Shown here: one piece after another, positions 8,018-17,891 of the stretch | Layout of the letters: every line of letters starts with the position of its first letter | How positions within the stretch are numbered: the first letter of the stretch is position 1 | Assembly: GCF_030732065.1 (NCBI RefSeq) | Contig: NZ_JAVBHX010000007.1 | Span: 1 to 64,000 of the forward strand | Direction: 5' to 3' | Length of the DNA stretch: 64,000 nt | Origin: Oceanimonas aquatica | Lineage (GTDB): Bacteria; Pseudomonadota; Gammaproteobacteria; Enterobacterales; Aeromonadaceae | Made by a program: the position numbers and the translations under genes | The notes under the pieces: generated by a model | Told to the model about the DNA's origin: nothing | Database searches by the model: none | The model's input: the letters and a program-made list of their open reading frames with translations, nothing else

Positions 8018-9115
8018 ATGAGCACCCAGGTCACCCCGCACAGCTACCAGACCCAACTGGACGAAAAGGCCGCCCGGCTGGAGCAGACCTTTGCTCCCTT
8101 TACTCCGCCCCGGCTGGAGGTATTTGCCTCCGAGCCCGAGCATTACCGCATGCGGGCCGAGTTCCGGGTGTGGCATGAAGGCGACGACCTCTACTACATC
8201 ATGTTTGACCAGGCCACGCGGGAAAAATACCGGGTGGAGCAGTTCCCTGCCGCCTCACGACTGATTAACACCGCCATGCCGCTGCTGCTGGAGGCGCTCA
8301 GGCCCAATCCGGTGCTGCGGCGCAAGCTGTTTCAGGTGGACTTTTTGTCGTCGCTCAGCAACGAGCTGGTGATAAGCCTGCTCTACCATCGCCAGCTGGG
8401 TGACGACTGGCAGGCCGAGGTAGCGCCCCTGCGCGCCTGGCTGAAAGAAAGGGGCATCAGCGCCCATATCATTGGCCGCGCCAAAAAACAGAAGCTGGTG
8501 CACGACTGCGATTACGTAGTGGAAAGGCTGAACGTTGCCGGCCGCGAGCTGGTTTACCAGCAGGTGGAAAACAGCTTTACCCAACCCAACGGCCGCATGA
8601 ACGAACACATGCTGAGCTGGGCCCTGGACGTGACCCAGGGTGCCAGTGGCGATCTGCTGGAGCTGTACTGCGGCAACGGCAATTTCTCCCTGGCGCTGGC
8701 ACCAAACTTTCGCCGGGTACTGGCCACGGAAATTTCCAGCTCCTCGGTCAAATCGGCCCAGTACAATATCGCCGCCAACGCCATCGACAACGTCACCATA
8801 CTGCGCATGTCGGCGGAAGAGTTTACCCAGGCCATGCGGGGCGTTCGCGAGTTCCGCCGGCTGAAAGGGGTGGATCTCAAGAGCTATGACTGCAACACCA
8901 TACTGGTGGATCCGCCTCGTGCCGGGCTGGACGAAGAAACGGTAAGACTGGTGCAGGAGTACGACAATATCGTCTATATCTCCTGCAATCCGGACACACT
9001 GCAGCAGAACCTTGAGACGCTGAGCGAGACGCACAACATCAGCCGCTTTGCGCTGTTTGATCAGTTCCCCTACACCCATCATATGGAAGCCGGCGTGTAC
9101 CTGACTCGCAAATAA
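8018..9115 (+). CDS. trmA: tRNA (uracil-5-)-methyltransferase
   Basis: This enzyme makes m5U54 (ribothymidine) in tRNA and related tmRNA using SAM. The 365 residues match E. coli TrmA in length. Visible motifs are the SAM site [15 protein letters not shown], the DPPRAGLD motif and the catalytic cysteine in YISCNPDTL near the C-terminus. A GTG at 8006 is in frame, but the ATG at 8018 has GTGAGG 6 nt upstream and is preferred. It is divergent from the cobalamin-adenosyltransferase-like gene and convergent with maeB. Confidence 0.95.
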   Translation: MSTQVTPHSYQTQLDEKAARLEQTFAPFTPPRLEVFASEPEHYRMRAEFRVWHEGDDLYYIMFDQATREKYRVEQFPAASRLINTAMPLLLEALRPNPVLRRKLFQVDFLSSLSNELVISLLYHRQLGDDWQAEVAPLRAWLKERGISAHIIGRAKKQKLVHDCDYVVERLNVAGRELVYQQVENSFTQPNGRMNEHMLSWALDVTQGASGDLLELYCGNGNFSLALAPNFRRVLATEISSSSVKSAQYNIAANAIDNVTILRMSAEEFTQAMRGVREFRRLKGVDLKSYDCNTILVDPPRAGLDEETVRLVQEYDNIVYISCNPDTLQQNLETLSETHNISRFALFDQFPYTHHMEAGVYLTRK

Positions 9116-9170
9116 TCAGAAGAATCACAATACGAAACATCAGTGCGGTTTCGCCTGCAAAAAGAAAACA

Positions 9171-9199
9171 AAAAAAGGGGAGCCGAAGCTCCCCTTTTT
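9171..9199. terminator. Bidirectional terminator between trmA and maeB
   Basis: The stem GGGGAGC (9177-9183) with loop CGAA and arm GCTCCCC (9188-9194) is flanked by A-rich and T-rich runs. It can therefore stop transcription from trmA rightward and from maeB leftward. Confidence 0.9.
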
Positions 9200-9216
9200 C
9201 ATGCATGGGCTGATAC

Positions 9217-10461
9217 TCAGTCCTGCATGTAGTTTTCCGGCAGATCGATGCGGGCAACACCGGATTCCACGGCGGCCACGGCCACGGCACGGGCTACGCG
9301 GGGCAGCAGGCGCGGGTCCATCGGCTTCGGAATCACGTAGTCCTTGCCGAATTCCAGAGCCTCGTAACCGGAAGCAGTCAGCACTTCCTGCGGTACCGGC
9401 TCCTTGGCCAGAGAGCGGATGGCGTCAACGGCAGCCACTTTCATTTCGTCGTTGATCTGGGTGGCACGCACGTCCAGAGCACCGCGGAAGATGAAGGGGA
9501 AGCACAGTACGTTGTTCACCTGGTTGGGGTAGTCGGAACGACCGGTACCCATGACCAGATCGTCACGAGTGGCGTGAGCCAGCTCGGGCTTGATTTCCGG
9601 ATCCGGGTTGGAGCAGGCGAAGATCACCGGGTTCGGTGCCATCAGCTTGACGGCGTCGGCCGGCAGTACGTCGGGGCCGGATACGCCCACGAATACGTCG
9701 GCGTCGGTGATCACGTCTTCCAGAGTGCGCTTGTCGGTGTTGTTGGCAAACAGCGCCTTGTACTCGTTCAGGTCGTCACGACGAGTATGGATCACACCGT
9801 TACGGTCCAGCATGTAGATGTTTTCACGCTGGGCGCCACACTTGATCAGCAGCTCCATACAGGCAACGGCGGCAGCACCGGCACCCATACATACGATGTG
9901 CGCGTCGGCAATGTCCTTGCCCTGTACTTCCAGCGAGTTGATAAGACCCGCTGCGGTTACAATGGCAGTGCCGTGCTGGTCATCGTGGAATACGGGCACG
10001 TTGCAGCGCTCGATCAGTTCACGTTCAATTTCAAAGCACTCGGGCGCCTTGATGTCTTCCAGGTTGATACCGCCAAAGGTGTCGGCAATGGACTCAACGG
10101 TCTGGATGAATTCTTCGGTGGTGCGGTGCTTGACTTCGATATCCACGGAGTCGAGGCCGGCGAAACGCTTGAACAGCAGCGCCTTGCCTTCCATTACCGG
10201 CTTGGAAGCCAGCGGGCCCAGGTTGCCCAGACCCAGGATGGCGGTACCGTTGGAGATAACCGCAACCAGGTTGCCCTTGGCAGTGTACTTATAGGCATTT
10301 TCCGGATCGGCGGCGATTTCGCGCACCGGCTCGGCTACGCCCGGGCTGTAGGCCAGGGCCAGATCCTTGGCGGTTTCCGCCGGCTTGCTGATTTCAACGG
10401 AGATTTTGCCCGGCTTGGGGAAAGCATGATAGTCGAGCGCTTTTTGACGGAAGTCGGTCAT
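9217..10461 (-). CDS. maeB: NAD(P)-dependent malic enzyme, short form
   Basis: This enzyme converts malate to pyruvate and CO2 with reduction of NAD(P). The protein is 414 residues and contains only the malic-enzyme domains (N-terminal [12 protein letters not shown], catalytic region with [11 protein letters not shown], nucleotide-binding region with [14 protein letters not shown]). The C-terminal phosphotransacetylase-like domain of long MaeB proteins is absent, so this is the short form. Cofactor preference cannot be read from sequence here. The 3' end shares a bidirectional terminator with trmA. Confidence 0.92.
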   Translation of the reverse strand: MTDFRQKALDYHAFPKPGKISVEISKPAETAKDLALAYSPGVAEPVREIAADPENAYKYTAKGNLVAVISNGTAILGLGNLGPLASKPVMEGKALLFKRFAGLDSVDIEVKHRTTEEFIQTVESIADTFGGINLEDIKAPECFEIERELIERCNVPVFHDDQHGTAIVTAAGLINSLEVQGKDIADAHIVCMGAGAAAVACMELLIKCGAQRENIYMLDRNGVIHTRRDDLNEYKALFANNTDKRTLEDVITDADVFVGVSGPDVLPADAVKLMAPNPVIFACSNPDPEIKPELAHATRDDLVMGTGRSDYPNQVNNVLCFPFIFRGALDVRATQINDEMKVAAVDAIRSLAKEPVPQEVLTASGYEALEFGKDYVIPKPMDPRLLPRVARAVAVAAVESGVARIDLPENYMQD

Positions 10462-10581
10462 TTTGCGAGTACCCTGATGCGATTGTAGACATTTATTCGA
10501 TTACACTGTGAACAAGTTTATCACAATGTTTATACAATGTGATACTAATCAACTTTTTTCACCTTGCCCAGTCTGATCCCG

Positions 10582-11319
10582 TTATTTTTCACGGTAAAAC
10601 TGCCAGGGCTGGTTAAGCCAAAGCAGCCACCCGGAATCGGTTTTGCGTGCCCGCCCGCGGACAAACAACCGCTCGCCGGCTTGCAGCCGACCCAGTTCCC
10701 GGCGTGAGCCGGCAGGCAGTTGCCGCCCGGTGCGAACCTCGAGGCCACCCTCGGCCAGCAGCCTGATCTGGCCGCGGTGTGAGCGCAGGTCGCGTACCCT
10801 GATCACCAGGCGTTGCCAGCCGGGCCGTTCGGGAACGGCGGGCAGGTCGCGTGACCAGATGCCCAATCTCCGACGGTAAGCCCGCTGCTCGGCCTGCAAC
10901 AGGCACTGCCAGTGACCGTGGTTGGGCGGGATCAGCATCAACTCACCCAGGCCCGCCGCCAGCATGGATATGACCAGCAGGCGACCATCATCGGTCAATG
11001 GATGAGCCAAAAGGCGTCCGTAATCATCACGCCTTTTACGCGCAAAAACCAGTTTCATTTGACCCCCTACTGATAATTTATTGTGCAGCCACCGCCGGGC
11101 CGCCCGCGCACCCGGTTCGGGAGCGAACTGACCGTTTTTGTATAATTCCGGCGCATTGATACCAATAAGGCGTATACGTCTGCCATCCATAAGATGAACA
11201 GTATCTCCATCTATTACTTTTTTAACATTTACGGTTTCGTACTGATGGTATTGCGGACAGGCAGAAAGGGCTTCAGGCGGAAATAAAATAAACAGAAAAA
11301 GCCAGACGCGAACAAACAT
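10582..11319 (-). CDS. Secreted thermonuclease-like (SNase) nuclease
   Basis: The start at 11319 gives 245 residues beginning with a hydrophobic signal peptide (MFVRVWLFLFILF, cleavage near ALSA). The SNase core is present: VIDGDTVHLMDGRRIRLIGINAPE, then DDYGRLLA, matching the catalytic Asp/Arg/Glu layout of staphylococcal-nuclease-like enzymes. A C-terminal extension of about 90 residues may be an OB-type domain. No good ribosome binding site is visible, so the start is less sure. The product is probably a periplasmic or secreted nuclease. Confidence 0.8.
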   Translation of the reverse strand: MFVRVWLFLFILFPPEALSACPQYHQYETVNVKKVIDGDTVHLMDGRRIRLIGINAPELYKNGQFAPEPGARAARRWLHNKLSVGGQMKLVFARKRRDDYGRLLAHPLTDDGRLLVISMLAAGLGELMLIPPNHGHWQCLLQAEQRAYRRRLGIWSRDLPAVPERPGWQRLVIRVRDLRSHRGQIRLLAEGGLEVRTGRQLPAGSRRELGRLQAGERLFVRGRARKTDSGWLLWLNQPWQFYREK

Positions 11320-11392
11320 GAGGGCACACCGGGGTGAGGCAGGCCTGATTAACCATGGAACAGAGGGAGGAACAACGCAAATTGCAGGCAAC

Positions 11393-11417
11393 AAAAAAGC
11401 GCCCGCAGGCGCTTTTT
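11393..11417. terminator. Terminator downstream of rpmE
   Basis: A stem of AAAAAGCGCC / GGCGCTTTTT around a CGCA loop begins about 20 nt past the rpmE stop on the minus strand. It is symmetric and could work in both directions. Confidence 0.85.
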
Positions 11418-11435
11418 CGAGACAAGTGCAGCAAC

Positions 11436-11651
11436 TTACTTCTTGCTGCCCAGCATGCCGAAACGCTTGTTGAAGCGATCAACACGGCCGCCGGTGTCAA
11501 GGATCTTCTGCTTGCCGGTGAAGAAGGGGTGGCAAGCGGAGCAAACGTCCAGGTTCAGATCATGGCCCAGGGTGGAGCGGGTCTTGATCTCGTTACCGCA
11601 AGAACATTTGGCAACAATTTCTTTGTATTCCGGATGGATACCTTGTTTCAT
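11436..11651 (-). CDS. rpmE: 50S ribosomal protein L31, zinc-binding type
   Basis: The 71-residue protein starts MKQGIHPEY and keeps the four zinc-ligand cysteines (CSC near residue 16 and CSAC near residue 37), so it is the C+ form. C+ L31 can store zinc, and many bacteria replace it with a C- paralogue during zinc limitation. A start two codons earlier is in frame, but the MKQGIHP start is the family norm. It is divergent from priA, as in many gammaproteobacteria. Confidence 0.95.
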   Translation of the reverse strand: MKQGIHPEYKEIVAKCSCGNEIKTRSTLGHDLNLDVCSACHPFFTGKQKILDTGGRVDRFNKRFGMLGSKK

Positions 11652-11770
11652 GGACAACCTCTGTCAATAGGCCGTGTCGCTATCTGATCCTGAGCCAGAC
11701 ACCACACGAGTGATACACGTTTTGTGAAGGGTGCGAATAATATAGGATCGCCTTTTTTCAGGCAAGGAAA

Positions 11771-13987
11771 ATGCGGATGAAAAAACCAGCAACAACCCCA
11801 CCGGCGCAACAGGCCCTGCTGCGGGTGGTGCTGCCCGTTCCGCTGCGCCGGGAGTTCGACTACCTGTGCCCACTGCCCCTGCCTGCGCCCGGCTGCCGGG
11901 TACGAGTCCCGTTCGGTAACCGGGCTCTGGTCGGACTGGTGCTGGCCCACCCCGATCAAACCGACGTTGACCTTGCCCGCATCAAGCCCGTCACCACTAT
12001 TATCGACACCATTCCCGTCCTTGGCGAGGCCGAGCTGAAACTGCTGGCCTGGGCGGCCCGGTATTATCTGCACCCGCCGGGGGAAGTGTATTTTCAGGCC
12101 CTGCCTACCCTGTTGCGCAAGGGTGAGGACGCCGGCTACAAACCGGTGGAGGTCTGGCACGGGCTGGACGGGGACACCAGCACCCTGAGCCGGGCGGTCA
12201 AACAAAAACAGGCCTTTGAGCTGCTGGCGCCGAGCCCCATGACACCAGGGGAGCTGGCAGCCCGGGGCGTGCCTTCGGCCATTCTGAATGCCCTGGCCAA
12301 AAAAGGACTGGCAGAGAAAAAGGAACAACTGCCCGCCCGCAGCGACTGGCGCGGTGACATACGTATTAATGAAGACGGCAAACCACGCCTGACCACGGAG
12401 CAGGCACTGGCAGTCAGCCTGTTGCAGCAGGCCGGCGACTTCAGTCCCTTTCTGCTGGAAGGCATTACCGGCTCGGGCAAGACCGAAGTCTACCTTCAGG
12501 CCATGGAGCCGGTACTGAAAGCCGGCAAACAGGTGCTGGTGATGGTGCCGGAGATCGGCCTCACGCCTCAGACCATCGCCCGTTTTCAGCGCCGCTTTCC
12601 GCTGCCGGTGTGCACCCTGCACTCGGCCATGAACGAGCGCGAGCGCCTCGACGCCTGGCTGGCCTGCAGGGACGGCAGTGCCGCCATCGTGATCGGCACC
12701 CGCTCGGCCCTGCTCACTCCCTTTGAAAAACTCGGGCTGATTATCATCGACGAGGAGCACGACAGTTCGTTCAAGCAGCAGGACGGCTTTCGCTACCACG
12801 CCCGGGATCTGGCACTGCTGCGCGCTCAGCAGCTCAACATTCCCATCGTGCTGGGCTCGGCCACCCCTAGCTTTGAAAGCCTGTACAACGCCGCCAGTGG
12901 CAAGTATCGGTTACTGACCCTGAGCCAGCGGCCGGGCAGCGCTACCATGGCCGAACACCTGCTGCTCGACAGCCGGCACGTGCAGCTGGAAGCCGGGCTG
13001 TCGCCCCAGCTGCAACAGCTGATGGCGGAAGAGCTGGAAAAAGGCAATCAGGTCATGCTGTTTCTCAACCGCCGGGGCTATGCCCCCGTGCTGCTGTGCC
13101 ACGACTGCGGCTGGCTGGCGGACTGCGAGCGCTGCGATGCCCACTATACCTGGCACAAGAGCGGCAACCGGCTGCACTGCCATCACTGCGATCATCAGCG
13201 TGCCCGACCGCCTCAATGTCCCCAGTGTGGCAGCAGCCAGCTGGTGGGCACCGGTTTGGGCACCGAGCAGGTGGAGCAGGCGCTGGCGGCGATGTTCCCT
13301 CAGTACAACGCCATTCGCATCGACCGGGACAACACTCGGCGCAAGGGCAGCTTTGAGCAGCATCTGGAAGGTATTCGCGCCGGCAAGTACCAAATTTTGA
13401 TCGGCACCCAAATGCTGGCCAAGGGTCATCACTTTCCCGATGTGACCCTGGTGGCCATGCTGGATGTGGACGGCGCCCTGTTTGCCGGCGACTTTCGCGC
13501 CGCCGAGCGTCTGGCCCAGCTTTACATTCAGGTGGCCGGGCGGGCCGGCCGGGCCAGCAAGCCGGGCCGGGTGGTGTTGCAGACCCACCATCCGGATCAC
13601 GCTCTGCTGCAGGATCTGGCCAATCAGGGCTATCGCCATTTCGCCCACACCGCCCTGGAAGAACGCCGTCAGGCCGGGCTGCCACCCTACAGCTATCAGG
13701 CGCTGTTTCGCTGTCAGGCCACCCAGGGCGAAGCCTGCCGGGAGTTTCTGGTGCCGCTGGCTCAACAACTGGCCCCTGCCCTGCCCGCGTCCGTGCTGTG
13801 CCTGGGGCCCTTCAGTGCCCGCATGGAGCGCAAGGCCGGGCAGTTCCGTTACCAGATGCTGTTGCAGGCCTGCAGCCGCCGGGATCTGGCCAGCGCCTGC
13901 CGGCGGGCACTGGCCATTGCCGACACCTTACCCGCAGCACGCCGGGTGAGGTGGTCACTGGATATTGATCCGCAGGAGTTGTGGTGA
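11771..13987 (+). CDS. priA: Primosomal protein N', replication restart helicase
   Basis: PriA recognises stalled or D-loop forks and reloads the replisome. The 738-residue protein has the N-terminal DNA-binding domain, Walker A GITGSGKTEVY, the DEEH helicase box, and the zinc-binding insert with eight cysteines (CHDCGWLADCERC to CPQCG, about residues 440-485). The C-terminal helicase domain follows (GTQMLAKGHHFPDVTLVAMLDVD). Translation may start at 11771 or two codons later at 11777; AAGGAA is slightly better spaced for the latter. Confidence 0.95.
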   Translation: MRMKKPATTPPAQQALLRVVLPVPLRREFDYLCPLPLPAPGCRVRVPFGNRALVGLVLAHPDQTDVDLARIKPVTTIIDTIPVLGEAELKLLAWAARYYLHPPGEVYFQALPTLLRKGEDAGYKPVEVWHGLDGDTSTLSRAVKQKQAFELLAPSPMTPGELAARGVPSAILNALAKKGLAEKKEQLPARSDWRGDIRINEDGKPRLTTEQALAVSLLQQAGDFSPFLLEGITGSGKTEVYLQAMEPVLKAGKQVLVMVPEIGLTPQTIARFQRRFPLPVCTLHSAMNERERLDAWLACRDGSAAIVIGTRSALLTPFEKLGLIIIDEEHDSSFKQQDGFRYHARDLALLRAQQLNIPIVLGSATPSFESLYNAASGKYRLLTLSQRPGSATMAEHLLLDSRHVQLEAGLSPQLQQLMAEELEKGNQVMLFLNRRGYAPVLLCHDCGWLADCERCDAHYTWHKSGNRLHCHHCDHQRARPPQCPQCGSSQLVGTGLGTEQVEQALAAMFPQYNAIRIDRDNTRRKGSFEQHLEGIRAGKYQILIGTQMLAKGHHFPDVTLVAMLDVDGALFAGDFRAAERLAQLYIQVAGRAGRASKPGRVVLQTHHPDHALLQDLANQGYRHFAHTALEERRQAGLPPYSYQALFRCQATQGEACREFLVPLAQQLAPALPASVLCLGPFSARMERKAGQFRYQMLLQACSRRDLASACRRALAIADTLPAARRVRWSLDIDPQELW

Positions 13988-14002
13988 GGCGGTGAAACCG
14001 GC

Positions 14003-14593
14003 TCAGTGCCGCTGTCCGGGCTGAGGGTCGGGGGTAATCATCGACAGCAGAAAGGTCAGGGCCCGGCGGCAACTGGGCTCGCTCATCAGCAGCTGGGTAT
14101 AGTCGTTCTTGATAGGCAACACTTCCAGCCAGCGCTGGGTGATCCAGGCGGCGTCCTGCCAGCGGGGATCCGGATGCAGCTCCGCCAGCTCCGGATATTC
14201 GGTAAAGACTTCCTGCAATTTGTCGGAAAGAATTTGCTCCACCGGCGACAGAGAGCAGGAACGCCAGTTGTCGAGCAACTCCACCTCGGCCTGCAACAGG
14301 CCATCGGCTTCCCGCTCCAGCTCGCGAATGCGAAAGCGCTCGGTGGCTTCCACGGTAATGCCGAGCAGGCCCCCCTCCAGGGTATAAAAGTCGACGATTT
14401 TCACCCGGGAGCCCAGCATGTAAAGATCGCCCTTGCCGCTGTCGTCGGGTTCTTCCAGCATGCCGATGCCAAAACCGCGCTCATTCTGACCGGCCTCGGC
14501 CACCATGCGCACGTATTTGGGCTCAAAAATGCGCAGTGGTACCCGGCCTTCCGGCAGCAGGTGCAGGGTGAGCGGTAACAGTGCCAGTTTCAT
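14003..14593 (-). CDS. LON-substrate-binding-domain protein (no protease domain)
   Basis: The start at 14593 has AAGGAG 6 nt upstream; the longer frame to 14677 lacks support. The 196-residue protein begins LPLTLHLLPEGRVPLRIFEPKYVRMV, typical of the N-terminal domain of Lon proteases, and ends after this domain and a helical tail. There is no ATPase or protease domain. Stand-alone LON-domain proteins are common in proteobacteria, with unknown function. It is convergent with priA (15 nt between the stops). Confidence 0.85.
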   Translation of the reverse strand: MKLALLPLTLHLLPEGRVPLRIFEPKYVRMVAEAGQNERGFGIGMLEEPDDSGKGDLYMLGSRVKIVDFYTLEGGLLGITVEATERFRIRELEREADGLLQAEVELLDNWRSCSLSPVEQILSDKLQEVFTEYPELAELHPDPRWQDAAWITQRWLEVLPIKNDYTQLLMSEPSCRRALTFLLSMITPDPQPGQRH

Positions 14594-14833
14594 GGGCGGC
14601 TCCTTCGTTGCTTCTCTCAGCATGAACGACGGCGGCAGACTTCGCCACCAGGGGTCTGTTTTGAAGCCATTGGCCATTTATGCCATTACATTCACAAAGA
14701 CCCGTTTTCAATGCCCCCACTTTCAGGGCGGTCAGCCGGCGGCCTTGAACGGTAGTTTTTGACGCCCGTTATGAGTAGAATTTGGGCCCCTCAGGTTTTC
14801 TTCGACCTTGTCTCAAACTTTGGTGAACTGATA

Positions 14834-16588
14834 ATGAAAGAACATATTCAAGCGCTGCTTGAGCAGACGGTCTCTACTCTCAAGCAACAGGGCCAACTGC
14901 CTGCCGAGCTGGAGCCCCGCATCCAGGTAGACCGCACCAAAGACAAGGCTCACGGCGATCTGGCCACCAACCTGGCGCTGCTGCTGGCCAAGCCGGCCAA
15001 ACAAAACCCCCGCGCCCTGGCACAGCTGCTGGTGGACAACCTGCCCGCGTCCGAGCTGGTAGCCAAAACCGAGCTGGCCGGCCCCGGCTTTATCAACTTC
15101 TTTCTAGACAGCGCCTGGCTGGCCCGCCAGATCGATGCCATGGTGGCCGACGAGCGTGCCAACGTACCGGCAACCGAGCAGCCGCAAACCGTGGTGGTAG
15201 ATTACTCCGCTCCCAACGTGGCCAAGGAAATGCACGTGGGTCACCTGCGCTCTACCATTATCGGCGACGCCGTGGTGCGCACTCTGGAATTTCTCGGCCA
15301 CAAGGTGATTCGCGCCAACCACATCGGCGACTGGGGTACCCAGTTTGGCATGCTGATCGCCTACCTGGAAAAGCTGGAGCAGGAAAATCCGGACGTGCTG
15401 TCTTCCGGCCTGTCGGATCTGGAGCAGTTCTACCGCGAGTCCAAGCAGCAGTACGATGCCGACCCCGACTTTGCCGAGCGCGCCCGTAACTATGTGGTGA
15501 AACTGCAGGGCGGTGACGCCTACTGCCTGAACATGTGGCAGAAACTGGTGGACGTGACCCTGAAACACAATCAGGAAGTGTACGACCGCCTGGGCGTATC
15601 CCTGACCCCTGACAATGTCATGGGTGAAAGCATGTACAACCCCATGCTGAACGACATCGTCGCCGATCTGCAGCAGCAAGGGCTGGCGGTAGAAGACGAA
15701 GGCGCGCTGGTGGTGTACCTCGACGAATACAAGAACAAGGATGGCGACCCCATGGGCGTTATCGTGCGCAAGAAGGACGGCGGTTTCCTCTATACCACCA
15801 CCGACATCGCCTGCGCCAAGTATCGTTACGAGCAGCTGGGTGCCGACCGGGCGCTGTATTTTATCGACTCCCGCCAGCACCAGCACCTGATGCAGGCCTG
15901 GACCATCGTCCGCAAGGCCGGTTACGTGCCCGAGTCCATGAGCCTGGAGCACCACGCCTTTGGCATGATGCTGGGCAAGGACGGTCGCCCGTTCAAAACC
16001 CGCTCCGGCGGCACCATTAAGCTGGTGGACCTGCTCGACGAAGCCCAAGAGCGCGCCGCCGCCCTGCTGGAGCAGAAAAAGACCGATCTCGGCGCCGACG
16101 AAAAGGCCCAGGTCGCCAAGCGGGTGGCCATGGCGGCGGTGAAATACGCCGATCTGTCCAAGAGCCGCACCACCGACTACATCTTTGACTGGGACAACAT
16201 GCTGTCGTTCGAGGGCAACACCGCCCCCTACCTGCAGTATGCCTACACCCGCGTACAGTCCATCTTCCGCAAGGCCGGCGTCAGCGCCGAGGCCCTGGAA
16301 GGGGCCGTGGTCATTGAGGCGCCGGCAGAAGAAGCCCTGGCGCAGAAGCTGGTGCAGTTCAACGACACCGTCAAGTCGGTGGCCGACAAGGGCATGCCGC
16401 ACCTGCTGTGTCTGTACCTGTACGAATTGTCCGGTGCCTTTATGAGCTTTTACGAAGCCTGCCCCATCAACAAGGAGGGTGTACCCGCCGAGGCCCGGGC
16501 CAGCCGCCTGCGCCTGTGTGCCGCCACCGCCAAGGTTCTGCAGCAGGGTCTGTCTCTGCTGGGCATAGATACCCTGGAGCGCATGTAA
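14834..16588 (+). CDS. argS: Arginyl-tRNA synthetase
   Basis: This class I synthetase charges tRNA-Arg. From the ATG at 14834 it is 584 residues, close to E. coli ArgS (577). The N-terminal Add-1 domain is followed by the HIGH-like motif [12 protein letters not shown] (about residue 132) and the C-terminal anticodon-binding domain ending [10 protein letters not shown]. The usual KMSKS motif is degenerate, as in most ArgS. ftsN follows after 3 nt, so the two are probably co-transcribed. Confidence 0.96.
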   Translation: MKEHIQALLEQTVSTLKQQGQLPAELEPRIQVDRTKDKAHGDLATNLALLLAKPAKQNPRALAQLLVDNLPASELVAKTELAGPGFINFFLDSAWLARQIDAMVADERANVPATEQPQTVVVDYSAPNVAKEMHVGHLRSTIIGDAVVRTLEFLGHKVIRANHIGDWGTQFGMLIAYLEKLEQENPDVLSSGLSDLEQFYRESKQQYDADPDFAERARNYVVKLQGGDAYCLNMWQKLVDVTLKHNQEVYDRLGVSLTPDNVMGESMYNPMLNDIVADLQQQGLAVEDEGALVVYLDEYKNKDGDPMGVIVRKKDGGFLYTTTDIACAKYRYEQLGADRALYFIDSRQHQHLMQAWTIVRKAGYVPESMSLEHHAFGMMLGKDGRPFKTRSGGTIKLVDLLDEAQERAAALLEQKKTDLGADEKAQVAKRVAMAAVKYADLSKSRTTDYIFDWDNMLSFEGNTAPYLQYAYTRVQSIFRKAGVSAEALEGAVVIEAPAEEALAQKLVQFNDTVKSVADKGMPHLLCLYLYELSGAFMSFYEACPINKEGVPAEARASRLRLCAATAKVLQQGLSLLGIDTLERM

Positions 16589-16591
16589 GCC

Positions 16592-17176
16592 ATGGCCAGG
16601 GATTACGTTCGCCGCAGCCCGCCCAAAAAAAAGGGCGGCAATAAAAAGCGTTCTGCCGGTCGCGGCCGGGCGCCGGAGCGGCGTGTTCCCTGGCTGGCCA
16701 TTCTGTTTGCGCTGCTGCTGTTTGGCGGCCTGGGCTACCTTATCCATCTGATCAAGGGTTCGGCCGGCGACCCTCCGTCCGCCGAGCCTGCCCGGGTGCA
16801 ACAGCAGGCGCCGGCAAAAAAGGTCAATCCCATCGATCAAAAGCCGGTGGAGAAGTGGCGTTATATCGAGCAGCTGGAAAACAAGGAAGTGGTGGTGAGC
16901 GTGCCCACGCCCGCCAACGAACGTAAAAAGCCCGAGGCCGCGCCGGCCAAAATCTACTATATGCAGTGCGGCTCGTTCCGCTCCGCTTCTCAGGCGGAGC
17001 AGCTCAAGGCCCGCATCGCCTTTCAGGGCCTGAGCTCCGAAGTGAAGCGCAGCGAGGGCAGCAACGGCATCTGGTATCGGGTGGTCATGGGCCCCTACAA
17101 CAGCAAGCGCAAGGCCGACCAGGCCAAGCACAAAATGAGCAGCATCAACACCGGCTGCATTCTGCTGCAGGGCTGA
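16592..17176 (+). CDS. ftsN: Cell division protein FtsN
   Basis: This 194-residue bitopic inner-membrane protein triggers septal peptidoglycan synthesis by the divisome. A basic cytoplasmic tail is followed by one membrane helix (about residues 32-53), a low-complexity periplasmic linker and a C-terminal SPOR domain (about 118-190: YYMQCGSFRSASQAEQLKARI to VVMGPY), which binds denuded septal glycan. It is shorter than E. coli FtsN (about 319) because of a short linker. It lies between argS and hslVU, a common gammaproteobacterial order. Confidence 0.92.
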   Translation: MARDYVRRSPPKKKGGNKKRSAGRGRAPERRVPWLAILFALLLFGGLGYLIHLIKGSAGDPPSAEPARVQQQAPAKKVNPIDQKPVEKWRYIEQLENKEVVVSVPTPANERKKPEAAPAKIYYMQCGSFRSASQAEQLKARIAFQGLSSEVKRSEGSNGIWYRVVMGPYNSKRKADQAKHKMSSINTGCILLQG

Positions 17177-17248
17177 GGCTCAGCCCGCCGCCCGGCGGGC
17201 AATCCGCACCGACTGTCAAACAACCGACACTGCGTCGCAACTGCAGGG

Positions 17249-17276
17249 TTGAAGTTTTTCTCACCCGCCCCCATCT
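17249..17276 (+). promoter_or_regulatory. Heat-shock (sigma-32) promoter for hslVU
   Basis: TTGAAG (17249-17254) is followed after 14 nt by CCCCATCT (17269-17276), an exact match to the sigma-32 -10 consensus CCCCATNT. It lies about 57 nt before the hslV start. hslVU is a classic sigma-32 operon in E. coli, so sequence and context agree. Confidence 0.8.
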
Positions 17277-17333
17277 TCGTGAACATGACATTCTCGCCGG
17301 TTCGGCCGGCAACACCGTCAAGTGAGGTTCACA

Positions 17334-17864
17334 GTGACAACAATCGTTTCAGTTCGCCGTAACGGCAAAGTGGTTATCGGTGGCGATGGCCAGGTTTCCC
17401 TGGGCAATACCGTGATGAAAGGCAACGCCCGCAAGGTACACCGCCTGCACAACGGCAAGGTACTGGCCGGGTTTGCCGGTGGCACCGCCGACGCCTTTAC
17501 CCTGCTGGAACGCTTTGAGGCCAAGCTGCAGGCCCACCAGGGCAACCTGGAACGCGCCGCCGTGGCGCTGGCCAAGGACTGGCGAACCGATAGGGCCCTG
17601 CGCCGGCTTGAAGCCCTGCTGGCGGTGGCCGATGAGAAGCACTCCTTTATCATTACCGGCAACGGCGATGTGGTGCAGCCCGAACAGGACCTGATCGCCA
17701 TCGGCTCCGGCGGCCCCTTTGCCCAGTCCGCCGCCCGCGCCCTGCTGGAAAACACCGACATGGACGCCCGCGACATCGTGGAAAAGGCCCTCGCCATCGC
17801 CGGCGACATCTGCGTCTACACCAACGGCAACCAGACCGTCGAAGAACTCGATTACGGCCGCTAA
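17334..17864 (+). CDS. hslV: ATP-dependent protease HslUV, peptidase subunit
   Basis: HslV forms the double-hexamer proteolytic core of the HslUV protease. The start is GTG at 17334 with GTGAGG 6 nt upstream, giving 176 residues. Removal of Met exposes the catalytic threonine of TTIVSVRR, which fixes this start against the longer frame. The [20 protein letters not shown] block and the [10 protein letters not shown] region are intact. It is followed by hslU after 27 nt. Confidence 0.96.
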   Translation: MTTIVSVRRNGKVVIGGDGQVSLGNTVMKGNARKVHRLHNGKVLAGFAGGTADAFTLLERFEAKLQAHQGNLERAAVALAKDWRTDRALRRLEALLAVADEKHSFIITGNGDVVQPEQDLIAIGSGGPFAQSAARALLENTDMDARDIVEKALAIAGDICVYTNGNQTVEELDYGR

Positions 17865-17891
17865 GGCGGGCCGCTGCAACAGGATTACATT

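Noticed and set aside
15104-17131. Leftward open frame of 675 codons
   Set aside because: It is antisense to argS and ftsN, which are well supported. Long antisense frames are common in GC-rich genes.
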